Positions 36,100-46,770 of a DNA stretch of 61,092 bases are shown here, piece by piece. Numbering within the stretch: position 1 is the stretch's first letter; every line of letters starts with the position of its first letter. The stretch covers positions 1 to 61,092 of the forward strand of contig NZ_SMKQ01000027.1 in the NCBI RefSeq assembly GCF_004348995.1, in the 5' to 3' direction. This DNA comes from Nonomuraea terrae. Lineage in GTDB: Bacteria; Actinomycetota; Actinomycetes; Streptosporangiales; Streptosporangiaceae. The notes below the pieces were generated by a model that ran no database searches, was not told the DNA's origin, and was given only the letters and a program-made list of their open reading frames with translations. The position numbers were made by a program, and so were the translations under genes.

Positions 36100-36777
36100 A
36101 TGACAATTGCGCAGGATCAGCCACCCGGCTGGAGCGCCCCCGCCCGCCGCGGCCCGATCACCCTCGGCCGCGTCAGCCTGATCGTGCTCGTCCTCGTGAT
36201 CATCGCGATCCTGACGAGCACGACGTACCGGCCGGACACCGCGCCGCGGGCGGGCGAGCAGGCCAAGTTCGACCCGGCGAAGTACGGCGCGCAGACGTAC
36301 GAGCCGAAGGTGGTGCCGGCGATCCAGGAGAAGGCCGTCGACATCGTCACGCTGCAGAAGGCGATCGCCGCCGACCCCGACGCGGCCGGCCAGAAGTACG
36401 GCGCCCGCGACGGCACCGGCCCCTACAGCTTCGCGGTCTCGCTGACCGGCACCGCCGGCAAGCCGGAGAGCGGCCTGCTGGAGGTCAAGGTGCCCGAGCT
36501 GGACGACGACACCAGGGTGTCGGTGCAGATCGGCCCGGCGATCAACGGCACGGCGCTGCGCGACGCCGTCGGCTTCGTCAAGTTCGGCCAGTTCACCAAC
36601 CAGGTCGAGTACGCCGACGCCGGCACGGCCCTGAACAACCAGGTCAAGGCGAAGGTGCTGGCCTCGCTCGACCCCGATGCGCTGGAGGGGAAGAAGGTCA
36701 CCGTGGTGGGCGCGATGACGCCGCTGACCGCCGACGTGCTGACGGTGACCCCGATCTCGATCGAGGCCGCCTCGTGA
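36100..36777 (+). CDS. DUF2291 family membrane-anchored protein
   Basis: 225 residues. One membrane helix (about 25-39, VSLIVLVLVIIAILTS) anchors an extracytoplasmic DUF2291 domain (KFDPAKYGAQTYEPKVVPAI, QKYGARDGTGPYSFAVSLTG, FVKFGQFTNQVEYADAGTAL). DUF2291 proteins almost always accompany ribose-type sugar ABC importers, including clusters for branched or unusual sugars; their exact function is unknown. Start ATG 36100 has GGGAG upstream. Its stop overlaps the GTG of the ATPase gene (GTGA). Confidence 0.9.
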   Translation: MTIAQDQPPGWSAPARRGPITLGRVSLIVLVLVIIAILTSTTYRPDTAPRAGEQAKFDPAKYGAQTYEPKVVPAIQEKAVDIVTLQKAIAADPDAAGQKYGARDGTGPYSFAVSLTGTAGKPESGLLEVKVPELDDDTRVSVQIGPAINGTALRDAVGFVKFGQFTNQVEYADAGTALNNQVKAKVLASLDPDALEGKKVTVVGAMTPLTADVLTVTPISIEAAS

Positions 36778-38307
36778 CCGCGCCGCCCGCCCCCGTCCTG
36801 CGCGCGGTCGACGTCACCAAGGTGTACGGCGGGACGCAGGCGCTCAAGGGCGTCTCGCTGGACATCCTCCCCGGCCGGGTCACCGTGCTGTTCGGCGAGA
36901 ACGGCGCCGGCAAGTCCACGCTCATGAAGATCCTCAGCGCCGTGGAGTCGCCCACAACCGGCCAGGTGCAGCTCGACGGGCAGGTGGTGGAGTTCGGCAG
37001 CGCGCGGGACGCGGCCGACCGGGGCATCTCGATCATCCATCAGGAGCTCAGCCTCTGCCCCAACCTCAGCATCCAGGACAACCTGTTCCTGGGCCGCGAG
37101 CGCATCCACCGCGGCCTCTTCCTCGACCGGCGGGCACAGCGCTCGGCCGCCGCGCAGGTGCTCGGCCGACTCGACGACGCGCTCAACCCCGACCTGCCGG
37201 TCAGCGAGCTGCGCCTCGGCCAGCAGCAGCTGGTCGAGATCGCCCGGGCGCTGCTGCAGAACGCCCGAATCCTGATCATGGACGAGCCCACGTCGGCGCT
37301 GAGCGCGCCCGAGGTGGAGGTGCTCTTTCAAGTCATCCACGAGCTCAAGGCGCACGGCGTGGCGATCGTCTACATCTCCCACCACCTGGAGGAGGCGCTC
37401 GACATCGCCGACGACGTGGCGGTGCTGCGCGACGGATCCATGGTGGCCACGGCCCGGGCCGCCGACGTGGACCTGGCCTGGGTGGTCCGCAAGATGGTCG
37501 GGCGCGAGCAGGACGACCTCTTCCCCGTCCGCGACCCCAAGCTCGGGCCGGTGGCGCTGGAGACGGTGGAGCTGTCGGTCGCCGACCCGGCCAACCCCGA
37601 CCGGCTGGCCGTCGACGGCGTCTCGCTGACCGTGCGGGCGGGGGAGACGGTCGGCGTCTACGGGCTGATGGGCAGCGGCCGTACCGAGCTCATGGAATGC
37701 CTGGCCGGGCGGCTGCCCGCGGCGTCCGGCGAGGTCCGCCTGCATGGCGAGCCGGTCACCGGCGGCGTCCGGCAGCGCATCCGGGCCGGGCTCGCCCTGG
37801 TGCCGGAGGACCGCCAGCGCGACGGCCTGGTGCAGACCATGAGCGTCGGCCAGAACCTGTCCCTGGCCGCGGTGACCAGGTTCGTCCGGCGGCTCATCGT
37901 CGACCGAGGCGGTGAGCGCCAGGCCGTGCAATCGATGATCTCCGACGTCACGGTGAAGACGGCGGGGCCGGACGCCCCGATCGGCTCGCTCAGTGGCGGC
38001 AACCAGCAGAAGGTCGTCATCGGCAAGGCGCTGATGACCGGCCCCCGCGTGCTGCTGCTCGACGAGCCGTCCCGCGGCGTGGACGTCGCCGCCAAAGCCG
38101 ACGTCTTCGAGCTGATGGCGCGGCAGGCCGAGCGCGGCCTGGCCGTCCTGTTCACCACCTCAGAAGCCGAAGAGGCCCTGCACATTCCCGACCGCCTGCT
38201 CGTCCTGGTCCGCGGCCGCCTGGTCGCCGACCTACGGGCGGGCGAGATCACCCGCGACCGGCTGATGAGCCTGGCCGACGGCGCCGACACCAGCGAAGAG
38301 ACCAGCC

Positions 38308-38315
<8 letters not shown>
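36774..38315 (+). CDS. Sugar ABC transporter ATPase, RbsA type (two ATPase domains)
   Basis: 513 residues with tandem ATPase domains. The first has Walker A GENGAGKST, signature LRLGQQQ and Walker B ILIMDEPTSAL. The second has a degenerate Walker A (GLMGSGRTE), signature LSGGNQQK and LLLDEPSRGVDV, as usual for RbsA/MglA. The GTG start overlaps the DUF2291 stop. It overlaps the permease gene by 8 bases. Confidence 0.95.
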
Positions 38316-40529
<2,214 letters not shown>

Positions 40530-40535
40530 GCCGTG

Positions 40536-40580
40536 ACGGCCGAGGGACGAGGCAGGACGCCCGCGTCTCCCCTCGGCCGT
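40536..40580 (+). terminator. Terminator hairpin of the isomerase/transketolase/ABC operon
   Basis: Perfect 11-bp stem ACGGCCGAGGG / CCCTCGGCCGT with a 23-base loop, starting 6 bases after the binding-protein stop. It separates the operon from the downstream SorC-type regulator. Confidence 0.7.
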
Positions 40581-40663
40581 TCCCACCGTCTACCATGCAG
40601 ACCGGACGCTCCACGGGCGCCTTCGGGGGCGTCCGCCGGAGCAAGAGAAGACAGGACGAACCC

Positions 40664-41644
40664 GTGGCGATCGCTTCGACTCCCAGCCCCGACCATCTGC
40701 GGCTGCTGGTCAAGGTGGCCCGCATGTACCACGAGCGGGGCCTGCGCCAGCCGGAGATCGCCTCGCAGCTCAACCTGTCCCAGCCCCGGGTCTCGCGCCT
40801 GCTCAAGGAGGCCGTCGCCCGCGGTGTCGTGCGCACCGTCGTGGTCTCGCCCGATGGCGTGCACGCCGAGATGGAGGAGGCGCTGGTCGAGCAGTACGAC
40901 CTGCGCGACGCCGTGGTGGTCGACACCGACGGCGTCGGCCCCGACGTCATCCCCGCCCTCGCCGCCGCGACCGCCACCTATCTCGACGCCACCCTCAAGG
41001 GCGGCGACGTCATCGGCATCTCCTCCTGGAGCGCGACGCTCCTGGAGGCGGTCAACGCCATGCGCGCCAAGACGGTCCCGGTCGCCGAGGAGGTCGTGCA
41101 GATCGTCGGCGGGTCGGGCAGCCCCGAGGTGCAACTGCACGCGACCCGGCTCACCAGCAGGCTCGCCGAGCTCACCGGGGCGCGGCCGGTGTTCGCGCCG
41201 TCGGCCGCCTTGGTGCACAGCCGCGAGCTGCGCGACCTGTTGTCGAAGGAACCGGCCATGGCCGAGGTGATGAAGTCGTGGTCACGGCTCACCCTGGCCC
41301 TGCTCGGCATCGGCACGCTGGAGCCCTCGCCCCTGCTGCGCCGTTCCGGCAACGCGATAGAACCCGCGGACCAGCGCCAGCTGGAGGAGCTCGGCGCGGT
41401 CGGCGACGTGTGCACCCGCTACTTCGACGCCGACGGGCGGCCCGTCGAGGCCGATTTCGACGATCGCATCATCGGCATCTCGCCCGACCAGCTCCGCGCT
41501 GTCGAGCGGCGGATCGGCGTGGCCGGGGGCGAGTCGAAGATCGCCGCGATACGAGGAGCCGTCCGCGGCGGCTGGGTCAACATCCTCATCACCGACGTCG
41601 AGGTCGCCCGGGCCCTGCTCAACCGCGGCACGCGGTTGCGTTAA
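40664..41644 (+). CDS. SorC/DeoR-type sugar-binding transcriptional regulator (second paralogue)
   Basis: 326 residues from GTG 40664, which has AGGA seven bases upstream; ATG 40594 and GTG 40526 are longer in-frame choices without family sequence. The helix-turn-helix (KVARMYHERGLRQPEIASQL, NLSQPRVSRLLKEA) and SorC effector domain (IGISSWSATLLEAVNAM, LALLGIGTLEPSPLLRRSGN, GGWVNILITDVEVARALL) align throughout with the 23542-24552 regulator. It sits after the terminator of the operon it probably controls and closes the carbohydrate island. Confidence 0.9.
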   Translation: MAIASTPSPDHLRLLVKVARMYHERGLRQPEIASQLNLSQPRVSRLLKEAVARGVVRTVVVSPDGVHAEMEEALVEQYDLRDAVVVDTDGVGPDVIPALAAATATYLDATLKGGDVIGISSWSATLLEAVNAMRAKTVPVAEEVVQIVGGSGSPEVQLHATRLTSRLAELTGARPVFAPSAALVHSRELRDLLSKEPAMAEVMKSWSRLTLALLGIGTLEPSPLLRRSGNAIEPADQRQLEELGAVGDVCTRYFDADGRPVEADFDDRIIGISPDQLRAVERRIGVAGGESKIAAIRGAVRGGWVNILITDVEVARALLNRGTRLR

Positions 41645-41862
41645 CCCAGGTCAGGAGGCCGACCCCCGGAGCAGCGGCCCCGCCTGATGGCGTCCGGACG
41701 GTGCCAGAGGTCCTCGACGTAGCCGGCGGCGATGTCGTCGGGTGGGTTGGTGCACAGCCGCAGGTAGCGGTCGTCGGCGTGGCCGAGGCATGTGCTGAGC
41801 CCGGACGCGTGCCGCCGAGCCACACCCCCGAGCGCCCGGTAGCCGCTCCGGCGGACCGGTGC
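41645..41862. other. Gene-poor stretch after the SorC gene
   Basis: No gene I can support. A 94-codon minus-strand frame (41641-41925) encodes CLGHADDRYLRLCTNPPDD, which does not look like simple antisense but matches no family I can name. Confidence 0.35.
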
Positions 41863-41889
41863 TGTTACCTTCTCCCGTCGGCACTCGTC
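41863..41889 (+). promoter_or_regulatory. Candidate ECF41-type promoter before the VOC/sigma operon
   Basis: TGTTACC (41863-41869), 16-base spacer, CGTC (41886-41889), resembling the TGTCACA / CGTC promoters recognised by ECF41 sigma factors. It would allow the sigma factor encoded at 42335 to drive its own operon. Confidence 0.4.
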
Positions 41890-41896
41890 ATAGGGG

Positions 41897-41922
41897 CGAC
41901 GACCGAATACGAACGGTCGTCG
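41897..41922. promoter_or_regulatory. Perfect dyad upstream of the VOC gene
   Basis: CGACGACCG / CGGTCGTCG, 9-bp arms, 8-base AT-rich spacer, ending 23 bases before the VOC start. It could be an operator or a 5'-leader hairpin. Confidence 0.5.
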
Positions 41923-41945
41923 CACCCGAGTGAATCGAGAACAGG

Positions 41946-42338
41946 ATGCTGACCACCATCATGTACGTGACGATCTACGTCACCGATCAGGACCGCGCGC
42001 TGGAGTTCTACACCGAGCGACTCGGCCTGGAAAAGCGGATCGACTTCTCGGGGCCCGACGGACGGTTCCTCACGGTGGGCGTTCCCGACAGCCCGGTGCA
42101 GATCCTCCTGTGGTCGCATGCGGCGGCCGCGGGACAGCCGGGCGACGTGGGTCAGCATGCCGCGCCAGGTCCGTTGATCCTCGAATCCGATGATTTGCGA
42201 AAGGATTTCGAGATCCTGCGCCGGCGCGGCGTCGTCTTCGAAGAGTGGGAACCCGTGGACTATCCGTTCGGGGTCCGCGTCGAGGCGGTGGACCCGGACG
42301 GCAACCGCGTCTCGCTCCGTCAGCGGCGAAAGCCGTGA
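41946..42338 (+). CDS. VOC (glyoxalase/bleomycin-resistance/dioxygenase) family protein
   Basis: 130 residues with two beta-alpha-beta-beta-beta modules: TIMYVTIYVTDQDRALEFYT, ERLGLEKR, then DPDGNRVSL at the end. Such small metalloproteins range from glyoxalases to thiol-transfer resistance enzymes; no further assignment is possible. Start ATG 41946. Its stop overlaps the GTG of the sigma-factor gene (GTGA), so the two work together. Confidence 0.88.
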   Translation: MLTTIMYVTIYVTDQDRALEFYTERLGLEKRIDFSGPDGRFLTVGVPDSPVQILLWSHAAAAGQPGDVGQHAAPGPLILESDDLRKDFEILRRRGVVFEEWEPVDYPFGVRVEAVDPDGNRVSLRQRRKP

Positions 42339-43210
42339 CCGCCCACCCCTCCGGCCTCGTGACCGAGGCGTTCGAAGCCCAGCGCGATCGGCTGCGCGCC
42401 CTCGCGTACCGCGTGCTGGGCTCGCACGCCGACGCCGAGGACGTGGTCCAGGAAGCCTGGGTGCGCCTCGTCCGCCAGGACGAGGCGAGCATCGGCAACC
42501 TGGCGGGTTGGCTGACCACCGTGGTCGGCCGCATCAGCCTGGACCTCCTGAGATCCCGTCAAGCCCACCCCGAGGCCGCCTACGGGCACGAGTTCGCGGA
42601 CCTCGTGGTGACGCCGGCCGACGACCTCGCGCCGGACGATCAGGTGGCGCTGGCCGATTCGGTCGGCCTCGCTCTGCTCGTCGTGCTCGACTCGCTCACC
42701 CCGAGTGAGCGGCTGGCGTTCGTCCTGCACGACATGTTCGCGGTCCCCTTCCACGAAATCGGCCAGATCCTGGGCAAATCCACCGACGCCACCAAGATGA
42801 TCGCCAGTCGCGCCCGCCGCAAGGCCCAAGCCACGGACCGGCCGGCGGGCACCGGCCGCGAGCACCAAGAAGCCGTCCAGGCATTCCGCGCCGCCGCGCT
42901 CAGCGGCGACTTCGAAGCGCTCCTGCGTGTCCTCGACCCGAACGTGAAGCTGACCGTCGACACCCCCGACGGCGTGGTCGTCACCCTCGGCGCCACCGGG
43001 GTCGCCGCCGGCGCCCGCATGTTCTCCGGTGAGGCCGCCCGCCACCGACCCGTGCTGATCAACGGCATCCGCGGCCACATGTCCTGGCGCCCCGACGGAA
43101 CCCCTCTCTCCGTCATCGCCTTCACCGTCGCCGAAGGCCGGATCACGGGCATCCACATCGTCGTCGACCCGGCCAAACTCGCCTCGATCCATCTGCCGGC
43201 CCCGGCCTGA
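42335..43210 (+). CDS. ECF41/SigJ-like sigma factor with SnoaL-like C-terminal domain
   Basis: 291 residues. Sigma region 2 (FEAQRDRLRALAYRVLGSHA, AEDVVQEAWVRL) and region 4 (LTPSERLAFVLHDMFAVPFH, EIGQILGKSTDATKMIASRA) are followed by a SnoaL-like domain (AFRAAALSGDFEALLRVLDP) ending in VDPAKL, close to the NPDKL motif of ECF41 factors. The DGGGK motif is not conserved. In this group the C-terminal domain replaces a separate anti-sigma factor. ECF41 genes usually pair with a carboxymuconolactone-decarboxylase, oxidoreductase or epimerase gene; here the partner is a VOC gene. GTG 42335 overlaps its stop. Confidence 0.9.
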   Translation: MTAHPSGLVTEAFEAQRDRLRALAYRVLGSHADAEDVVQEAWVRLVRQDEASIGNLAGWLTTVVGRISLDLLRSRQAHPEAAYGHEFADLVVTPADDLAPDDQVALADSVGLALLVVLDSLTPSERLAFVLHDMFAVPFHEIGQILGKSTDATKMIASRARRKAQATDRPAGTGREHQEAVQAFRAAALSGDFEALLRVLDPNVKLTVDTPDGVVVTLGATGVAAGARMFSGEAARHRPVLINGIRGHMSWRPDGTPLSVIAFTVAEGRITGIHIVVDPAKLASIHLPAPA

Positions 43211-43578
43211 GCCGGTGTCGTCAGGGCGGGCTCGGCCGCGCTCAGCCGCTTGTACCAGGCCGGATCCGCGCAGGGCGATCTGGATCAGGTGGGTGTCGAG
43301 GGAGCTGACGGCGGCCCCGATCAGGTGCAGCGCCGGCACGGGCACCTCGACGTTCTCCAGGTCGTGGCCGGAACGGGTCCTCACTGGCGGCCGACCACCG
43401 CGTCCAAAGGCCGACTATGGCTCACAGCCTCGAACAGCGGGCGTGGTGCAGGTTGAGGCGGTGTTTCTGGATTGTTACTTGAAACAACAAATGGCGCCCT
43501 TCCCAAGCAGGCCGTCCCGGAATACGTTGCCGCAAACAACATTCATCCGGGCCCCTCCGGAAGAAAGGACCCTGCACT
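43211..43578. other. Gene-free region before the XylF-type operon
   Basis: The right half becomes AT-richer and carries the palindromic elements at 43462-43487. The left half holds a minus-strand frame with LHLIGAAVSSLDTHLIQIAL that I could not assign and that continues as antisense of the sigma gene. Confidence 0.4.
43462..43487. promoter_or_regulatory. Possible ROK-regulator operator
   Basis: Nested inverted repeats TGTTTC (43462-43467) / GAAACA (43481-43486) and TTGTT (43472-43476) / AACAA (43483-43487) in an AT-rich block about 95 bases upstream of the binding-protein gene. The ROK regulator encoded at the end of the operon is the natural candidate to bind. Confidence 0.4.
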
Positions 43579-44688
43579 ATGCGCAAGGGGATCCTCAGCA
43601 CGACCGCCGCGGCAGCAGCGCTCGCCCTCGGTCTCACCGCCTGCGGGGGCGAAAGCGGTCAGACCACGACGTCGACCTCGTCCGCCGCGCCATCGGCGCC
43701 CGCGGGGAAGATCGGCGTCATCCTGCCGGACAGCAAGTCCTCCGACCGGTGGGAGACGGCGGACCGCAAGTACCTCCAGGAGGCCTTCGAAGCCGCCGGT
43801 GTGGAGTACGACATCCAGAACGCGCAGAACGACAAGACACAGTTCCAGACCATCGCCGACCAGATGATCACCAACGGCGCCACCGTGCTGATGATCGTGA
43901 ACCTGGACAGCGGCACGGGCAAGACCGTCATCGACAAGGCCAGGTCGCAGGGCGTGGCCACGATCGACTACGACCGCCTGACGCTCGGCGGCGGCGCCGA
44001 GTACTACGTCAGCTTCGACAACACCAAGGTCGGCCAGCTCCAGGGCGAGGGCCTGGTCAAGTGCCTGACCGACAAGAACGCCGACAAGCCGATCGTGGCC
44101 TACCTGAACGGCTCGCCGACGGACAACAACGCCACCCTGTTCAAGAACGGCTACGACGGCGTGCTCAAGCCGAAGTTCGACGCAGGAGAGTACGTCAAGG
44201 GCCCCGAGCAGTCCGTGCCCGACTGGGACAACACCCAGGCCGGCACCATCTTCGAGCAGATGCTGACCCAGGAGCCCGACATCGCCGGGGTGCTGACCGC
44301 CAACGACGGCCTCGGCAACGCCGCCATCACGGTCTTGAAGAAGAACAACCTCAACGGCAAGATCCCGGTCACCGGCCAGGACGCCACCGTCCAGGGCCTG
44401 CAGAACATCCTCGCGGGTGACCAGTGCATGACCGTCTACAAGGCCATCAAGAAGGAGGCCGACGCCGCGGCCAAGCTCGCCGTGGCGCTGGCCAAGGGCG
44501 AGAAGCCGGCGGCGACCAGCAGCGTCAAGGACCCGGAGACGGGTCAGGACGTGCCCGCCGAGCTGATGGAGCCGCAGGCCATCTACGCCGACAACGTCAA
44601 GGACGTGGTGGCCGACGGTTACGTCACCAAGGAGGAACTGTGCACCGGCGACTTCGCCGAGAAGTGCACCGAGGCGGGAATTCAATGA
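43579..44688 (+). CDS. XylF-type sugar-binding lipoprotein
   Basis: 369 residues, lipobox LGLTAC (Cys22), Ser/Thr linker, then a XylF/ChvE-like binding domain: KIGVILPDSKSSDRWETADR, DQMITNGATVLMIVNLDSGT, VATIDYDRLTLGGGAEYYVS, TGQDATVQGLQNILAGDQCM. The last resembles the D-xylose-binding protein motif (TGQDAE). Xylose or a related aldopentose/hexose is likely, but no xylA or xylB gene is nearby. A perfect hairpin directly follows. Confidence 0.92.
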   Translation: MRKGILSTTAAAAALALGLTACGGESGQTTTSTSSAAPSAPAGKIGVILPDSKSSDRWETADRKYLQEAFEAAGVEYDIQNAQNDKTQFQTIADQMITNGATVLMIVNLDSGTGKTVIDKARSQGVATIDYDRLTLGGGAEYYVSFDNTKVGQLQGEGLVKCLTDKNADKPIVAYLNGSPTDNNATLFKNGYDGVLKPKFDAGEYVKGPEQSVPDWDNTQAGTIFEQMLTQEPDIAGVLTANDGLGNAAITVLKKNNLNGKIPVTGQDATVQGLQNILAGDQCMTVYKAIKKEADAAAKLAVALAKGEKPAATSSVKDPETGQDVPAELMEPQAIYADNVKDVVADGYVTKEELCTGDFAEKCTEAGIQ

Positions 44689-44694
44689 CATTGA

Positions 44695-44730
44695 GGGGTA
44701 CGGCCTGCGCCACGAGCGGGGCCGTACCCC
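44695..44730 (+). terminator. Intercistronic hairpin after the XylF-type gene
   Basis: Perfect 11-bp stem GGGGTACGGCC / GGCCGTACCCC, 14-base loop, followed by CCTGTTT, in the 58-base gap before the ATPase gene. It should cause partial termination, leaving the binding protein in excess. Confidence 0.7.
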
Positions 44731-44746
44731 CTGTTTAGGGAGCCAC

Positions 44747-45511
44747 ATGACCCCCCTCCTTGAACTGCGCGGGATCGACAAGAGCTTCGGTCCGGTGAAG
44801 GTCCTGCACGACGTCGGGCTCTCCGCGTACGCCGGCGAGGTCACCGCGCTCGTCGGCGACAACGGCGCGGGCAAGTCGACGCTGGTCAAATGCGTGAGCG
44901 GCATCTACCCGATCGACGCCGGACAGATGTTCTTCGACGGCCGCGAGGTCCACGTGCACAGTCCCCGCGACGCGGGCGAACTGGGCATCGAGATCGTCTA
45001 CCAGGACCTCGCCCTCTGCGACAACCTGGACATCGTCCAGAACATGTTCCTCGGCAGGGAACGCAAGAACGGCCTTCTCCTCGACGAGGACACCATGGAG
45101 GAGCTGGCGGAACGGACGCTCAGCGGGCTGTCCGTGCGCACGGTCACGTCCATCAGGCAGCAGGTCTCCAGCCTGTCCGGGGGGCAGCGGCAGACCGTGG
45201 CCATCGCCAAGGCCGTGCTGTGGAACAGCAAGGTCGTCATCCTCGACGAGCCCACCGCGGCGCTGGGCGTGGCCCAGACCGCGCAGGTCCTGGAGCTGGT
45301 GCGCAGGCTGGCCGACACCGGCCTGGCCGTGGTGCTCATCTCCCACAACATGAACGACGTGTTCGCCGTCTCCGACCGGATCGCGGCGCTCTACCTCGGC
45401 AGGATGGCCGCGCAGGTCAGGACCGCCGACGTGACGCACGCGCAGGTGGTCGAGCTCATCACCTCCGGCCGGAGCGGCGAGCTGGGCCTCAAGAACGGGG
45501 TCACCGCATGA
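44747..45511 (+). CDS. Sugar ABC transporter ATPase, single domain (XylG/FrcA-like)
   Basis: 254 residues: Walker A GDNGAGKST, signature LSGGQRQT, Walker B VVILDEPTAALGV, H-loop ISHNMNDVF. Unlike the tandem RbsA/XylG proteins it has a single ATPase domain, as in FrcA-type transporters, so it must act as a homodimer. AGGGAG precedes ATG 44747. The stop overlaps the permease start (ATGA). Confidence 0.93.
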   Translation: MTPLLELRGIDKSFGPVKVLHDVGLSAYAGEVTALVGDNGAGKSTLVKCVSGIYPIDAGQMFFDGREVHVHSPRDAGELGIEIVYQDLALCDNLDIVQNMFLGRERKNGLLLDEDTMEELAERTLSGLSVRTVTSIRQQVSSLSGGQRQTVAIAKAVLWNSKVVILDEPTAALGVAQTAQVLELVRRLADTGLAVVLISHNMNDVFAVSDRIAALYLGRMAAQVRTADVTHAQVVELITSGRSGELGLKNGVTA

Positions 45512-46770
45512 GCAAGGTCAAGGAACTCCCCGGGGAGGCCATCGTCGCGGCGACGCAGGCCCCGTCGGTCAGGAACACCGTCGTCGCGTACGTCCAGCGG
45601 GTGCGCGGCGGCGAGATGGGAGCGCTGCCGGCCGTGCTCGGCCTGGTCGTGCTCTGCGCGGTCTTCGCCACGGCCCGGCCGTCCTTCTTCACCGCGATCA
45701 ACTTCGCCAACCTGTTCACGCAGGGCGCCGCGGTCACGCTCATCGCCATGGGCCTGGTCTTCGTGCTGCTGATCGGCGAGATCGACCTGTCGGCCGGCTT
45801 CGCCAGCGGCGTCTGCGCGGCGGTGCTCGCCGTCACGCTCACCAGCGCCGGCCTGCCCTGGTACGTGTGCATGCTGGCGGCCATCGTGACGGGCGTGGTC
45901 ATCGGCGTCGTGCTGGGCACCCTGGTCGCCAAGGTCGGCATCCCGTCGTTCGTGGTCACGCTGGCCGCGTTCCTCGCCTTCCAGGGCCTGGTGCTGGTGC
46001 TGGTGGACGAGGGCACGAACATCTCCATCCGCGACGAGATGGTCGTCGCCATCGCCAACAGGAACCTGCCGCCGTGGCTCGGCTGGGCCCTGTACCTCGT
46101 CTGCGTGGCGATCTACGCCGGCGTCCAGCTCCGCCGGGCCAGGAGCCGCACCAGGCGGGAGCTGGCCGCCGACCCGCTGTGGCTGATCGGCGCCCGCGTC
46201 GGCACGTTGGCGCTCATCGCCGGGCTCGCGGTGGCCGCGCTCAACCTCGAGCGCAGCCGCAACCCCAACCTCGTCTCGCTGACCGGCGTGCCGATCGTGG
46301 TGCCGATCATCCTGGCGCTGCTGGTCCTGTGGACGGTGGTGCTGCGCCGCACCTCGTTCGGCCGCCATCTGTACGCGGTCGGCGGCAACACCGAGGCGGC
46401 CCGCCGGGCGGGCATCCCGGTGGACCGGATCAAGATCATGGCGTTCGTGATCTGCTCCTCGATGGCCGCGATCGGCGGCATCGTGGCCGTCTCCAGGGCC
46501 AGCTCCGTCGACCCGAACACCGGCGGCAGCTCCGTCCTGCTGTACGCGGTCGGCGCGGCCGTCATCGGCGGCACGAGCCTGTTCGGCGGCAAGGGACGGG
46601 TGCTCGACGCCGTGATGGGCGGCGCCGTGGTGGCGGTCATCGAGAACGGCATGGGCCTGATGGGGTACGGTGCCAGCGTGAAATACCTGGTCACCGGGTC
46701 CGTCCTGCTGCTGGCCGCGGGCGTCGACGCCCTGGCGCGTAAACGGGCGTCCGCTGCCGGGCTAAGGTGA
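45508..46770 (+). CDS. Sugar ABC transporter permease, XylH type
   Basis: 420 residues with about ten membrane helices. LIGEIDLSAGFASGVCAAVL, YAVGGNTEAARRAGIPVDRI and GGTSLFGGKGRVLDAVMGGA match XylH-like permeases; the length above 400 with a central hydrophilic loop (RRARSRTRRELAADP) is also XylH-like. ATG 45508 overlaps the ATPase stop; the ROK gene start overlaps its stop. Confidence 0.93.
   Translation: MSKVKELPGEAIVAATQAPSVRNTVVAYVQRVRGGEMGALPAVLGLVVLCAVFATARPSFFTAINFANLFTQGAAVTLIAMGLVFVLLIGEIDLSAGFASGVCAAVLAVTLTSAGLPWYVCMLAAIVTGVVIGVVLGTLVAKVGIPSFVVTLAAFLAFQGLVLVLVDEGTNISIRDEMVVAIANRNLPPWLGWALYLVCVAIYAGVQLRRARSRTRRELAADPLWLIGARVGTLALIAGLAVAALNLERSRNPNLVSLTGVPIVVPIILALLVLWTVVLRRTSFGRHLYAVGGNTEAARRAGIPVDRIKIMAFVICSSMAAIGGIVAVSRASSVDPNTGGSSVLLYAVGAAVIGGTSLFGGKGRVLDAVMGGAVVAVIENGMGLMGYGASVKYLVTGSVLLLAAGVDALARKRASAAGLR

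Noticed and set aside
41641..41925. 94-codon minus-strand frame between the SorC and VOC genes
   Set aside because: No recognisable domain, no clear ribosome site, and it overlaps the dyad and promoter candidate of the VOC gene.
42320..43384. 354-codon minus-strand frame over the sigma-factor gene
   Set aside because: About 300 codons are antisense to the sigma gene. The first 45 residues (LHLIGAAVSSLDTHLIQIAL) look protein-like and might be a gene remnant, but I cannot assign them.
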